Source: Ferrovibrio sp. (GTDB lineage Bacteria > Pseudomonadota > Alphaproteobacteria > Ferrovibrionales > Ferrovibrionaceae). Taken from it: a DNA stretch of 44,373 nt. A program made the translations under genes and the position numbers. The number at the start of each line of letters is the position of its first letter. The first letter of the stretch is position 1. Shown in pieces: positions 17,441-27,322 of this stretch. The stretch covers positions 15,356 through 59,728 of the forward strand of contig NZ_PEKV01000009.1 in the NCBI RefSeq assembly GCF_002796975.1, written 5' to 3'. The notes below the pieces were generated by a model. The model was not told where the DNA came from and ran no database searches. It was given only the letters and a program-made list of their open reading frames with translations.

Positions 17441-18456
17441 GCCCGGCGGACCGTTTTCGTCCGCAAGATAAAAACGGCCATGAAAAAGCCGCAGGAACGG
17501 CTCATCTCTCCGTGATGTGCGGTGAGGTTGTCGCGGCGTTGGCGCCGCGCGCCGGTGAAGTGCTTGTGGACGGAACCTTTGGTGCGGGTGGTTATAGTTC
17601 GGCCTTGCTGGCCGCGGCGGAATGCCAGGTGATCGGCATCGACCGCGATCCCACCGTGCAGGGTCATGCCGACCGCGTCTCAGCCGCCCATCCCGGTCGC
17701 TTCCGCCTGCTGGCCGGCCGTTTCGGCGATATGGACATGCTGCTCAGCGATATCGGCATCCAGGGCGTCGACGGTGTCGCGCTGGATATCGGCGTGTCGT
17801 CCATGCAGATCGATCAGGCTGACCGCGGCTTTTCCTTCCAGCAGGACGGTCCGCTCGACATGCGCATGTCGGACCATGGCGAGACTGCTGCCGATATCGT
17901 CAATACCCGCGACGAAGCCGAGCTGGCCGACATCATCTATCTCTATGGCGAAGAGCGCCGCGCCCGTGCGGTGGCGCGCGCCATTGTGGCCGCCCGTACC
18001 GAGGCTCCGATCACCCGTACGCGCCAGCTGGTGCAGATCGTCGGCCGCGTGGTGCGCGCCACGCCCGGTATCAACCCGGCGACGCGGACTTTCCAGGCGC
18101 TACGTATCGTGGTGAACGACGAACTGGGCGAACTGCGCCGCGGCCTGGTGGCTGCCGAGAAACTGCTGAAGCCGGAAGGCCGGCTGGCTGTTGTGTCGTT
18201 CCATTCGCTGGAAGACCGTGTGGTGAAGCATTTCCTCGACCGCCGCTGCGGCAAGCAGACCGGCGGTTCGCGTCATTTACCGGAGGCGACCAAGGCGCCA
18301 CGCGTACCCAGCTTCGAACTGCTGCACAAGGGCGCGCTGGCGCCGACTGACACCGAGGCTGCCGCCAATCCGCGCGCCCGTTCCGCCAAGCTGCGTGCCG
18401 CCAAGCGTACCGCTGCGTCCGCCTGGCCCGATGACGATATGCGGGAGGCAGCATGA
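17437..18456 (+). CDS. rsmH: RsmH (MraW), 16S rRNA C1402 N4-methyltransferase (339 aa)
   Basis: SAM-dependent methyltransferase that modifies C1402 of 16S rRNA in the ribosomal P site. The SAM-binding loop [10 protein letters not shown] is near residues 48-57, followed by DRDP, the family motif [11 protein letters not shown], and [12 protein letters not shown] near the end. I chose the GTG at 17437 because it overlaps the mraZ stop (GTGA), the junction style of this operon; this gives a slightly extended N-terminus before [10 protein letters not shown]. The frame continues upstream inside mraZ but that part is a shadow. The C-terminal tail is basic (SAKLRAAKR). Confidence 0.93.
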   Translation: MSPADRFRPQDKNGHEKAAGTAHLSVMCGEVVAALAPRAGEVLVDGTFGAGGYSSALLAAAECQVIGIDRDPTVQGHADRVSAAHPGRFRLLAGRFGDMDMLLSDIGIQGVDGVALDIGVSSMQIDQADRGFSFQQDGPLDMRMSDHGETAADIVNTRDEAELADIIYLYGEERRARAVARAIVAARTEAPITRTRQLVQIVGRVVRATPGINPATRTFQALRIVVNDELGELRRGLVAAEKLLKPEGRLAVVSFHSLEDRVVKHFLDRRCGKQTGGSRHLPEATKAPRVPSFELLHKGALAPTDTEAAANPRARSAKLRAAKRTAASAWPDDDMREAA

Positions 18457-18935
18457 GCCGCGGCCTTTCCATTATCGCATTGCTGCTGCTGGCCGTGGTG
18501 TCGTTCGGCCTTTACCAGCTGTCTTATGAAGTGCAGCGCCTGGAAGAGGAACTGATCGAGCTTAATCGCGCGCTCAGCCAGGAACGCGAGACCATCGGCG
18601 TGCTGCAGGCGGAGTGGAGCTATCTCAGCCGCCCGGACTATCTGCAGGACAAGGCGCAGCGCCTGCTCGAGATGCGTCCCGCCACCGCGAAGGACATCGT
18701 CGCCATCGAGGCGCTGCCCTGGCGCCAGGATCGCGGGCCGGCTGCGGGTCCGCAGGCGCCTGCCGTTGCCGTTCCGGCATTGCCGCCGATGGCTGCCGCG
18801 CCGGCCCCCGCCGCACCTTCGATGCAGGTCGCTGTGAAGCCCGGTGCCGAAGCGCCGGCGGCTTTCGATGCCGAAGTCGCGGCCGTGCTTGGCGCGATGC
18901 AGCGCACCGGCAAAGAACCGCGGAGGGCGCAGTGA
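18453..18935 (+). CDS. ftsL: FtsL, divisome coiled-coil protein (160 aa)
   Basis: Small bitopic division protein that forms a complex with FtsB and FtsQ and activates FtsWI. Residues 1-19 form a membrane helix ([21 protein letters not shown]) and residues about 20-60 a coiled coil ([20 protein letters not shown]). The conserved [16 protein letters not shown] follows near 57-72. After about residue 90 there is a Pro/Ala-rich tail ([20 protein letters not shown]) that makes the protein longer than typical FtsL. It overlaps rsmH by ATGA, and its stop TGA overlaps the ftsI ATG by one base. Confidence 0.88.
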   Translation: MSRGLSIIALLLLAVVSFGLYQLSYEVQRLEEELIELNRALSQERETIGVLQAEWSYLSRPDYLQDKAQRLLEMRPATAKDIVAIEALPWRQDRGPAAGPQAPAVAVPALPPMAAAPAPAAPSMQVAVKPGAEAPAAFDAEVAAVLGAMQRTGKEPRRAQ

Positions 18936-20800
18936 TGGGTCTGTTCCGTCGCACGCCGAAGCACCAGCAGCCGAAGCTGAAGCCGCGCCCGCCCTGCACG
19001 CCAGCCGACATGCCGGGCAGCCCGGCAATGGTGCGTCTGGAGGGCGCCGCCAAGCAGGCACTGGATGCCAGCCACGGCCGTCTGGTGATCGGCATCGGCC
19101 TGTTCTCGCTGGTCTTCCTGGTGCTGGGCGGTCGGCTGGTCGAACTCACCGTGATCCGCAGCGCCGCCGAACCGGCCGTCGCACGCGGCTTCAATCCCGA
19201 GCTCGGTGCCAGGACGGCGCTGATGGAGCGTCAGCCGATCGTCGATCGCAACGGGCAGATCCTGGCGACCAACCTGAAGATCGCCTCGCTCTATGCCGAT
19301 CCGCGCAAGGTGCAGAATCCTGTCAGCGCCGCCACGCGTCTGGTCCAGGTGTTGCCCGAACTCCCTGTCGGCGAAGTGCAGGCCAAGCTGGCCTCGGGCA
19401 AGAGTTTCGTCTGGCTCAAGCGCGGCCTCACCCCGCGCGAGCAGTATGAGGCCAACCGCCTCGGCATCCCGGGCCTCTATTTCCATAACGAGCAGCGCCG
19501 CATCTATCCGCAGGGTTCGCTCGGCGTGCATGTCGTCGGCTACACCGACATCGATGGCAAGGGCATTTCCGGCATCGAGCAGCATTTCGACGAGCAGCTG
19601 AAGGATCCGGCCCGCACCGGCGACCCGCTCGAACTCAGCATTGACCTGCGCGTGCAGCATGTGATGCGCGACGAGATCGCCCGCACGATCGAATATTTCA
19701 ACGCCATCGGCGGCGGCGGCATCGTCATGGACATCTACACCGGCGAGATCATCTCGCTGGTCAGTCTGCCCGATTTCGATCCGGCCGAACCCGGCGCGGC
19801 GAGCAAGGAGGCGCGTTTCAACCGCATCACGCTCGGCGTCTATGAAATGGGTTCGACCATGAAGACGCTGAATACGGCGATGGCGCTGGAATACGGCAGC
19901 GTCAAGCTGAGCGGCGGCTACGACGCCAGCCGGCCGATCCAGATTTCGCGTTTCACCATCAAGGACGACCATCCGAAGAATCGCTGGCTCAGCGTGCCGG
20001 AAATCTTCATGTATTCGTCCAATATCGGTTCGGCCAAGATGGCCGTCGATGTCGGCCCGGAGCGCCAGCGTGAATTCATGCAGCGTCTGGGCATGCTGAA
20101 CAAGCCGGCGCTGGAACTGCCCGAAATCGGCGCGCCGCTGATCCCGCGCAACTGGAAGACCGTTGAGACGATGACGATCTCGTTCGGTCATGGCCTGTCA
20201 GTCACGCCGCTGCAACTGGCCACCGCCACTGCGGCGATCATCAACGGCGGCGTGCTGCATCCGCCCACCCTGATCAAGCGCCCGCCCGGCATGCCCGCGC
20301 CGGGCCGCCAGGTGATCCGTCGCGAGGTCAGCGACATCATGCGCAAGCTGATGGTGCTGGTCGTCGAAGACGGCACCGGCAAGAAGGCCGCCTCTGAAGG
20401 CTATCTCGTTGGCGGCAAGACCGGCACCTCGGAAAAGGTCAACGACCGCGGCGGCTACAACAAGAAGGCTTTGTTCAACACCTTCGTCGCCGGTTTCCCG
20501 ATGAATAATCCGCGCTACGTCGTGCAGATCATGATCGACGAGCCGAAAGGACAGAAGAGTACCTACGGTTTCGCCACCGCCGGCTGGACTGCCGCACCGG
20601 CCGTCGGTCGCGTGATCGGCCGTATCGCGCCGATGCTGGGCGTGCCGCCGGTGGATGAGAATTCGCCGGCCATGCGCCAGGCGATGTATGTGCCGATCCC
20701 GGGCCAGCCGGTGCCGAATTTCAGCGCACCAGTTGCCACAAATGCAGTGCCCGCCCATGCAACCGCCAGGACGCAGGAGAAGAAACTTGCGTCTCAGTGA
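18935..20800 (+). CDS. ftsI: FtsI (PBP3), septal peptidoglycan transpeptidase (621 aa)
   Basis: Class B penicillin-binding protein that cross-links septal peptidoglycan with FtsW. There is a cytoplasmic tail, a membrane helix at about residues 50-72, a dimerisation/pedestal domain (about 90-230), and the transpeptidase domain. The active-site triad is present: S307-T-M-K310 (SxxK), SSN at 361-363 (SxN), and KTGT at 495-498. The ATG at 18935 has GGAGG about 10 nt upstream and overlaps the ftsL stop by one base. A Pro/Ala-rich tail follows the catalytic domain. The end overlaps the murE start by 14 bases. Confidence 0.95.
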   Translation: MGLFRRTPKHQQPKLKPRPPCTPADMPGSPAMVRLEGAAKQALDASHGRLVIGIGLFSLVFLVLGGRLVELTVIRSAAEPAVARGFNPELGARTALMERQPIVDRNGQILATNLKIASLYADPRKVQNPVSAATRLVQVLPELPVGEVQAKLASGKSFVWLKRGLTPREQYEANRLGIPGLYFHNEQRRIYPQGSLGVHVVGYTDIDGKGISGIEQHFDEQLKDPARTGDPLELSIDLRVQHVMRDEIARTIEYFNAIGGGGIVMDIYTGEIISLVSLPDFDPAEPGAASKEARFNRITLGVYEMGSTMKTLNTAMALEYGSVKLSGGYDASRPIQISRFTIKDDHPKNRWLSVPEIFMYSSNIGSAKMAVDVGPERQREFMQRLGMLNKPALELPEIGAPLIPRNWKTVETMTISFGHGLSVTPLQLATATAAIINGGVLHPPTLIKRPPGMPAPGRQVIRREVSDIMRKLMVLVVEDGTGKKAASEGYLVGGKTGTSEKVNDRGGYNKKALFNTFVAGFPMNNPRYVVQIMIDEPKGQKSTYGFATAGWTAAPAVGRVIGRIAPMLGVPPVDENSPAMRQAMYVPIPGQPVPNFSAPVATNAVPAHATARTQEKKLASQ

Positions 20801-22277
20801 TCTTTGCGCCGATCTCCCGCTCGACCCCCGCGCCGCCGCGCTGGATGTCGCCGGCCTGACCGCTGACAGCCGCGCCGTGCGTCCGGGCTTCGTCTTTGCC
20901 GCGCTGAAGGGCGCCCTGGCAGACGGCCATCGCTTCATTCCCGATGCGCGCGAGAAGGGCGCTGTTGCCGTGCTGAGCGATCATGTCGATCCGGCCTTCG
21001 TCGATCAGATCGCCTTCGTCACCGATGCCAATCCGCGCCGTCGCCTGGCGCTGATGGCGGCCAGCTTCTTCGGTGCGCAGCCGAAGCATATTGCCGCCGT
21101 CACCGGCACCAACGGCAAGACCTCGGTGGCGAATTTCACCGCGCAGATCTGGGCGAGGCTCGGGCACAGGAGCGCCAGCCTCGGTACGCTCGGCCTGCAT
21201 GGCACGGATCTGAATGTGCCGGTGGCGCATACCACGCCCGATCCGGTGCGCCTGCACGAATTGCTGAGCATGGCACAGCAGGCCGGTGTCGAGCATCTGG
21301 CGCTCGAGGCTTCGAGCCATGGCCTCGACCAGTTCCGCCTCGATGGCATCCGGCCGCAGGCTGCCGCCTTCACCAACCTGACCCGCGACCACATGGACTA
21401 TCACGCGACGGTGGAGGACTACTTCAGCGCCAAGCTGCGGCTGTTCGACACGCTGCTGCCGGCCAGTGGCGCCGCCGTGATCAACATGGATGCCGCGCTG
21501 GGCGCGAAGGTCGAACAGCTCTGTGCACGTCGCGGTCAGCGCCTGATCCGCTATGGCCAGCTCGGCACCGAACTCAAGCTGCTGTCCGCCGTGCCGCATG
21601 CCGGCGGGCTGCAGGTCGAAGCCGAAGTCTTTGGCGTGCGTCGCCATGTCGATCTGCCGCTGATCGGCGGCTTCCAGGCTGGCAACGTGCTGGCGGCGCT
21701 CGGTCTCGTGGTCGGCTGCGGTGTGCATGCCGCAGCCGCCTGGGAAACACTGAGCTCGCTCGACGGCGTGCCCGGTCGCATGCAGAAGGCGGCGCAGCGC
21801 AAAAACGGCGCGGCCATCTTTGTCGATTACGCGCATACCCCCGATGCGCTGGACACCGTGCTGAGGGCCGCGCGACCTCATACCGTGCAGCGCCTCGTGG
21901 TTGTGTTCGGCTGCGGTGGCGATCGCGATCGCGGCAAGCGTCCGTTGATGGGCGAGGTGGCGACGAAGCTTGCCGACCGCGTCTTTGTCACCGACGACAA
22001 TCCGCGCAGTGAAGATGCCGCCGCCATCCGTGCTGCCGTTATGGCGGCAGCGCCGGGCGCAACGGAAATCGGTGACCGCCGCGCGGCGATTTTTGCTGCA
22101 GCGAATGAATTGCAGCCGGGCGATCTGCTGCTGATTGCCGGCAAGGGCCATGAACAGGGACAGATCGTCGGCAGCGAGGTGCGTCCGTTCGACGACCTGC
22201 TGGTGGCACGCGAAGCCGTGTCTACTGCGGAAAAAGCGTCTGGTTCGGGCAGCGCACCATACGGAGGTAAAGGTTAA
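20787..22277 (+). CDS. murE: MurE, UDP-MurNAc-tripeptide synthetase, meso-DAP type (496 aa)
   Basis: Adds the third amino acid to UDP-MurNAc-L-Ala-D-Glu. The ATP loop TGTNGKT is at residues 106-112. DNPR (in VFVTDDNPRSED, near 408) is the signature for meso-diaminopimelate. I chose the TTG at 20787 because AGGAGA lies at 20775-20780, 6 nt upstream, and it gives a normal N-terminus (MRLSDLCADL). The gene therefore begins 14 nt inside ftsI, with a rare start codon. An ATG at 20757 lacks a good ribosome-binding site. Confidence 0.93.
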   Translation: MRLSDLCADLPLDPRAAALDVAGLTADSRAVRPGFVFAALKGALADGHRFIPDAREKGAVAVLSDHVDPAFVDQIAFVTDANPRRRLALMAASFFGAQPKHIAAVTGTNGKTSVANFTAQIWARLGHRSASLGTLGLHGTDLNVPVAHTTPDPVRLHELLSMAQQAGVEHLALEASSHGLDQFRLDGIRPQAAAFTNLTRDHMDYHATVEDYFSAKLRLFDTLLPASGAAVINMDAALGAKVEQLCARRGQRLIRYGQLGTELKLLSAVPHAGGLQVEAEVFGVRRHVDLPLIGGFQAGNVLAALGLVVGCGVHAAAAWETLSSLDGVPGRMQKAAQRKNGAAIFVDYAHTPDALDTVLRAARPHTVQRLVVVFGCGGDRDRGKRPLMGEVATKLADRVFVTDDNPRSEDAAAIRAAVMAAAPGATEIGDRRAAIFAAANELQPGDLLLIAGKGHEQGQIVGSEVRPFDDLLVAREAVSTAEKASGSGSAPYGGKG

Positions 22278-23704
22278 TGGAAGCTTTCGCGCTGTGGACG
22301 TCTGCCGAAGCTGCCTCTGCCTCGCATGGACAGGGCACCGGGTTCTGGACCGCATCGGGTGTGTCGATCGACAGCCGCACCGTCGGTTTCGGCGATCTGT
22401 TCATCGCCATCCGCGGTCCGAATTTCGACGGTCACGTCTTTGTTGCCGATGCGCTGGCGAAAGGTGCTGCTGCAGCGATGGTCGATAGCGGTCCGCAGAC
22501 TCTGCCGGGCGGCAACCTGCTGCATGTGAAAGACACCTTCCAGGGCCTGAACGATCTGGCTGCTGCGGCACGCCAGCGCAGCGGCGCCAGGGTGATTGGC
22601 GTGACCGGCAGCGTCGGCAAGACCTCGACAAAGGAAATGCTACGCCATGTGCTGGCCGCACAGGGCGCGACCCATGCCTCTGTCGGCAACCTGAACAATC
22701 ACTGGGGTGTGCCGCTGACGCTGGCGCGCATGCCGGTCGATACGCGTTATGCCGTGATCGAGATGGGTATGAACCACGCCGGCGAAATCGCGCCGCTGTC
22801 GAAGCTGGCACGTCCGCATATCGCCATCATCACCACTATCGAACCAGTGCATCTGGAGAATTTCTCCAGTATCGAAGGTATCGCGGATGCCAAGGCGGAA
22901 ATCTTTGCAGGCCTTGAGCCAGGCGGCATCGCCATCATCAACCGCGACACGCCGCATTTCGAGCGCATCGCGGCTGCCGCTCGTGCCGCTGGCGCCGCCG
23001 AGGTGATCGGTTTTGGCGAGCATCCCGAGGCGCAGGCCAAGCTGGTGAAATACGCGCCGCATTCGGCCTGCTCCTGCGTGGCCGCCGAAATCCTTGGCCA
23101 TCCGATGACCTTCAAGATCGGTGCGCCCGGCCGCCACTGGGTGCTGAATGCGCTCGGCGTGCTGGCGGCTGTACATCTGGCCGGTGGCGATCTTGCCGAA
23201 GCGGGCATGGCGCTGGCCGAGGTCACCGCGCCGAAGGGCCGCGGCGAACGCCATACGCTCGACTGGCGCGACGGCGGCCAGCTCGACCTGATCGATGACA
23301 GCTACAATGCCAGCCCGCCCAGCATGCGCGCTGCCTTCGCCGTGCTGGCGATGGCCAAACCGAGCAATACACGCGGTCGCCGCATCGCCGTGATCGGCGA
23401 CATGCTGGAACTCGGCCCCGAGGAACAGTCGGCCCATGTCGGCCTCGCTGCCGATCTGGTGCGCGAAAAGATCGATCTGGTCTTTGCCTGCGGTCCGCTG
23501 ATGAAGGGTTTGTACGACACGCTGCCGCCGCAGATGCGCGGTCACTATGCGCCGAATTCGCTCGAACTGATCCAGCCGCTGCGCCGCGCCGTCCGCTCGG
23601 GCGATGTGCTGCTGGTGAAGGGCTCGCTCGGCAGCCGCATGGGCAAGATCGTCGAAGACATACTGAATCCGGCGCCGCAGCCGCGCGCCGCCAACGGTTG
23701 GTAA
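22277..23704 (+). CDS. murF: MurF, UDP-MurNAc-tripeptide:D-Ala-D-Ala ligase (475 aa)
   Basis: Completes the pentapeptide by adding D-Ala-D-Ala. The ATP loop TGSVGKTST is at 110-118, the central Mur ligase domain runs to about 310, and the C-terminal domain has DSYNASPPSM (a MurF-typical motif) and GDMLELG. The ATG overlaps the murE stop TAA by one base, with GGAGGTAA upstream. Normal length. Substrate is UDP-MurNAc-tripeptide from MurE plus the dipeptide from Ddl encoded in the same cluster. Confidence 0.95.
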   Translation: MEAFALWTSAEAASASHGQGTGFWTASGVSIDSRTVGFGDLFIAIRGPNFDGHVFVADALAKGAAAAMVDSGPQTLPGGNLLHVKDTFQGLNDLAAAARQRSGARVIGVTGSVGKTSTKEMLRHVLAAQGATHASVGNLNNHWGVPLTLARMPVDTRYAVIEMGMNHAGEIAPLSKLARPHIAIITTIEPVHLENFSSIEGIADAKAEIFAGLEPGGIAIINRDTPHFERIAAAARAAGAAEVIGFGEHPEAQAKLVKYAPHSACSCVAAEILGHPMTFKIGAPGRHWVLNALGVLAAVHLAGGDLAEAGMALAEVTAPKGRGERHTLDWRDGGQLDLIDDSYNASPPSMRAAFAVLAMAKPSNTRGRRIAVIGDMLELGPEEQSAHVGLAADLVREKIDLVFACGPLMKGLYDTLPPQMRGHYAPNSLELIQPLRRAVRSGDVLLVKGSLGSRMGKIVEDILNPAPQPRAANGW

Positions 23705-23719
23705 GGAAAGTTTAGACGA

Positions 23720-24808
23720 ATGCTGTATCACCTGCTGTATCCGCTGGCGGACGAGGTCAATATCCTCAATCTGTTCCGCTACATCACCTTCCGCACCGGC
23801 GGCGCCATCCTCACTGCCATGGTGCTGTCGTTTGTGATCGGCGAGCCGCTGATCAACTGGCTGCGCGCCAAGCAGGGCAAGGGTCAGCCGATCCGCGAGG
23901 ACGGCCCGGAAGGCCATCTGATCAGCAAACGCGGCACGCCGACCATGGGTGGCTTCCTGATCCTGCTCGGTATCGGCGTCGGCACGCTGCTCTGGGCCGA
24001 CCTGAGCAACCGCTATATCTGGGTCGTACTGCTGGTTACTTTCGGTTTTGGCCTGATCGGCTTCTATGACGACTATCTCAAGGTCACGAAACAAAATCCG
24101 AAAGGCGTGCCGGGCAAGCTGAAGCTCGCCCTGCAGGTCGTCATCGCCGGCGTCGCCGCTGCCTGGATCAACCAGATTGCCTCCGCGCCGCTCAACACCA
24201 GCCTGGCTGTGCCCTTCCTCAAGGACGTGCTGCTCAATCTCGGCTGGTTCATGATGCCGTTCGCCGCCTTTGTGATGATCGGTGCGTCGAATGCCGTGAA
24301 CCTGACCGATGGCCTCGATGGCCTTGCCATCGTGCCGGTGATGATCGCTGCCGCCAGCTTTGGCCTGATCTGCTACCTGGTCGGCAATACCGTGTTTGCC
24401 AATTACCTGCAGATTCATAATGTCGCCGGTGCGGGCGAACTCGCGGTCTTCTGCGGCGCGCTGGTCGGCGCCGGCATCGGCTTCCTCTGGTTCAACGCGC
24501 CGCCCGCCATGGTTTTCATGGGCGATACCGGTTCGCTGTCACTCGGCGGCGCACTCGGCACCGTCAGCGTCATCGTCAAGCACGAACTCGTGCTGGCAAT
24601 CATCGGCGGGCTTTTCGTCCTCGAAACCGTGTCGGTGATGGTGCAGGTCGCCAGCTTCAAGCTGACCGGCAAGCGCGTCTTCCGCATGGCACCGCTGCAT
24701 CATCACTACGAAAAGAAGGGCTGGAAAGAGCCGACCATCGTGATCCGCTTCTGGATCGTCGCGGTGATCCTGGCGCTGGTCGGCCTCTCCACCCTGAAGC
24801 TGCGGTGA
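23720..24808 (+). CDS. mraY: MraY, phospho-MurNAc-pentapeptide transferase (362 aa)
   Basis: Integral membrane enzyme that makes lipid I from UDP-MurNAc-pentapeptide and undecaprenyl phosphate. About ten membrane helices; the signatures GTPTMGG (near 74-80), FYDDYLKV (near 115-122), [10 protein letters not shown] (near 194-203) and the histidine-rich [13 protein letters not shown] near 322-334 are all present. It follows murF by 15 nt and precedes murD by 7 nt, so it belongs to the same operon. Confidence 0.96.
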   Translation: MLYHLLYPLADEVNILNLFRYITFRTGGAILTAMVLSFVIGEPLINWLRAKQGKGQPIREDGPEGHLISKRGTPTMGGFLILLGIGVGTLLWADLSNRYIWVVLLVTFGFGLIGFYDDYLKVTKQNPKGVPGKLKLALQVVIAGVAAAWINQIASAPLNTSLAVPFLKDVLLNLGWFMMPFAAFVMIGASNAVNLTDGLDGLAIVPVMIAAASFGLICYLVGNTVFANYLQIHNVAGAGELAVFCGALVGAGIGFLWFNAPPAMVFMGDTGSLSLGGALGTVSVIVKHELVLAIIGGLFVLETVSVMVQVASFKLTGKRVFRMAPLHHHYEKKGWKEPTIVIRFWIVAVILALVGLSTLKLR

Positions 24809-24815
24809 GCCACGA

Positions 24816-26201
24816 ATGATCGCTCTCACCCATACACGCGGACAGACCTGGGCGGTATTCGGCCTGGCGCGCAGCGGGCTGGCAACAGCACGCGCGCTGC
24901 TGGCCGGCGGTGCCGAGGTGCGTTTATGGGACGATACCGAAGCCTCGCGCGCCGCGGCAGCCGTGGCCGGTTTCCAGCCGATGCAACTGCATGAGGGTGC
25001 GCTGGTCGGCTGCGCCGGTCTGGCCCTGGCACCGGGCGTGCCGCTGACCCATCCGGCGCCGAACCAGGTGGTGGCCAATGCGCAGCGCGCCGGTGTGGCT
25101 GTTGTCGGCGATATCGAACTGCTGCTGCGCGAGTTGAAGCCCACCGTCTATGGCGTCACCGGCACCAACGGCAAGTCGACCACCACGGCTTTGCTGGCGC
25201 ATGTGCTGAAGGCGGCGGGCCGTTCGATTGCGATGGGCGGCAATATCGGCCAGGCCGTGCTCGAACTGCCGCGTTTTGAGAACGACAAGGCCGGCAGCTA
25301 CATCATCGAGATGTCGTCCTTCCAGATCGACCTGACGCCGGGCTGGCATGCGCGTATCGCGCTGCTGCTCAACATCACGCCCGATCATCTCGACCGCCAT
25401 GGCAGCATGGAGAATTACGCCGCCATCAAGGCACGGATTTTCGCCAACCAGGCTGCGGGCGACACCGCCGTGATCGGCGTGGACGACGAGTATTGCCGCG
25501 CCATTTACGCGGCACTGATCAAGGAGAATACCGGCCGCGGCATCGTGCCGATCTCGATCCGCGAAATCCTGGCGCAAGGTGTCAGCACCGCGAACGGCCA
25601 ACTCTATGAAAACGGCAAGGTTGTCTTTGCGCTCGATTTCCCGGCACTGCCGGGCGCGCATAACGGTCAGAATATCGCCGCAGCTTTTGCCGCTGCGCGC
25701 GCCGCCGGTCTGGATGTCGAAACCATCCGCGCCGGGATTGCGTCTTTCCCCGGCCTGAAGCATCGCCTGCAGCGCGTCGGCTGCATCGACGGCATCGCCT
25801 GCATCAATGACTCCAAGGCCACCAACGCGGACTCGACCGAGAAGGCGCTGGCGGCGTTTGAAAATGTCTACTGGATTGCCGGCGGCAAGGCCAAGGACGG
25901 CGGCATTGCCAGCCTGAAGACGCTGTTCCCGCGCATCCGCCGCGCCAGCCTGATCGGCGAGGCGGCAGCCGACTTTGCTGCGACGCTCGGCGCTGTGCCG
26001 CATGCGCTCTGCGGCACATTGGATAAAGCGCTTGATGACGCGCTGGCTGCCGCGCGCAAGGACCGCATCAAGGATGCCGTCGTGCTGCTGTCGCCGGCCT
26101 GCGCGTCTTACGATCAGTTCAAGAGCTTCGAGCATCGCGGCGACGAATTCATCCGCCTGGTGCAGGAACGCGGCGCAGATGAACAGGGAGCCGCGGCATG
26201 A
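24816..26201 (+). CDS. murD: MurD, UDP-MurNAc-L-Ala:D-Glu ligase (461 aa)
   Basis: Adds D-glutamate to UDP-MurNAc-L-Ala. An N-terminal UMP-binding domain (VFGLARSGLAT, near 14-24) is followed by the ATP loop GVTGTNGKST at 113-122, EMSSFQ near 165, TPDHLDRHG near 190, and a C-terminal domain with GLKHRLQ and NDSKATNADST, typical for MurD. Its stop overlaps the ftsW start by ATGA. Confidence 0.95.
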   Translation: MIALTHTRGQTWAVFGLARSGLATARALLAGGAEVRLWDDTEASRAAAAVAGFQPMQLHEGALVGCAGLALAPGVPLTHPAPNQVVANAQRAGVAVVGDIELLLRELKPTVYGVTGTNGKSTTTALLAHVLKAAGRSIAMGGNIGQAVLELPRFENDKAGSYIIEMSSFQIDLTPGWHARIALLLNITPDHLDRHGSMENYAAIKARIFANQAAGDTAVIGVDDEYCRAIYAALIKENTGRGIVPISIREILAQGVSTANGQLYENGKVVFALDFPALPGAHNGQNIAAAFAAARAAGLDVETIRAGIASFPGLKHRLQRVGCIDGIACINDSKATNADSTEKALAAFENVYWIAGGKAKDGGIASLKTLFPRIRRASLIGEAAADFAATLGAVPHALCGTLDKALDDALAAARKDRIKDAVVLLSPACASYDQFKSFEHRGDEFIRLVQERGADEQGAAA

Positions 26202-27322
26202 TCACCTTTTCGCGCACTGACACATCCATTCTCGGCCGCTGGTGGTGGACCGTCGACCGCTGGTTGCTGGTGGCGATTGCCGTGCTCATCGCGGTCGGCA
26301 CCGTGCTGACGCTCGCGGCGTCTCCTGCCGTGGCCAACCGCATCGGCCTGGCCAATTTCCATTTCGTGCAGCGCCAGATGATCTATCTGGTGCCCGCCAT
26401 GCTGATCATGGTGGCCACCTCGTTGCTCGACCCGGTCGGCATTCGCCGTGTTGCCACTGTCGTCTTCCTCGGTTCGCTCGCCGGGATGTGCCTCACCTTC
26501 GTGATGGGCATGGAAGTGAAGGGTGCGCATCGCTGGATCAATTTCGGCGGCCTGTCGCTGCAGCCGTCGGAATTCGTCAAACCGGCCTTTGCTGTCGTCG
26601 CCGCCTGGCTGTTTTCGGAATGGCGCAAGGGCACGGGCTTCCCCGGCTGGGCGATTTCCACCGTGCTCTGCGGCCTGGTGGTAGGCGTGCTGCTGATGCA
26701 GCCCGATCTCGGTATGGCCATCGTCGTGGCAGCCGTGTGGATGGCGCAGTTCTTCATCGCGGGTCTGCCCATTGTGCTCGTACTTGCACTGGGCGCGCTC
26801 GGGGTTGCCGGCATCTTCGGTGCCTATCTGGTCTTCCCGCATGTCGCCGCCCGTATCGACAAGTTCATCGATCCGGCCGCGAAGGAGAATTACCAGATCG
26901 AACGTGCCATGGAGGCCTTCGCTGCCGGCGGCATCTGGGGCCGCGGCCCGGGCGAGGGTGCGGTGAAGAGCGTGCTGCCCGACGCGCACACCGACTTCAT
27001 CTTCGCCGTGGCCGGTGAGGAATTCGGCCTCTTCGCCTGCCTGTTCATCATCGGCATCTTCGCCTTCATCGTGCTGCGCTGCTACTCGCGCCTGATGACC
27101 GAGAACAACCTGTTCGTGCTGCTGGCCGCGGCCGGCCTCACCACGCAGTTCGGCCTGCAGGCGATCATCAATATCGGCGTCAACCTGCATCTGCTGCCTA
27201 CCAAGGGCATGACCTTGCCCTTCATCTCCTACGGCGGTTCGTCGCTGCTGGCGCTCGCCCTAGCCATGGGCATGCTGCTGGCGCTGACACGCTGGCGCCC
27301 GGATAACGGAGCTGTGCGATGA
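26198..27322 (+). CDS. ftsW: FtsW, septal peptidoglycan glycosyltransferase (374 aa)
   Basis: SEDS-family membrane enzyme that polymerises lipid II at the septum with FtsI. About ten membrane helices; typical segments are GAHRWINFGGLSLQPSEFVKPA (near 108-129) and the C-terminal LPFISYGGSSLLALALAMGMLL. Its order between murD and murG and its overlap with murG by ATGA support FtsW rather than RodA. Confidence 0.95.
   Translation: MITFSRTDTSILGRWWWTVDRWLLVAIAVLIAVGTVLTLAASPAVANRIGLANFHFVQRQMIYLVPAMLIMVATSLLDPVGIRRVATVVFLGSLAGMCLTFVMGMEVKGAHRWINFGGLSLQPSEFVKPAFAVVAAWLFSEWRKGTGFPGWAISTVLCGLVVGVLLMQPDLGMAIVVAAVWMAQFFIAGLPIVLVLALGALGVAGIFGAYLVFPHVAARIDKFIDPAAKENYQIERAMEAFAAGGIWGRGPGEGAVKSVLPDAHTDFIFAVAGEEFGLFACLFIIGIFAFIVLRCYSRLMTENNLFVLLAAAGLTTQFGLQAIINIGVNLHLLPTKGMTLPFISYGGSSLLALALAMGMLLALTRWRPDNGAVR

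Noticed and set aside
22640..24418. 592-codon minus-strand frame opposite murF and mraY
   Set aside because: Antisense shadow with no domain features; both plus-strand genes are certain.
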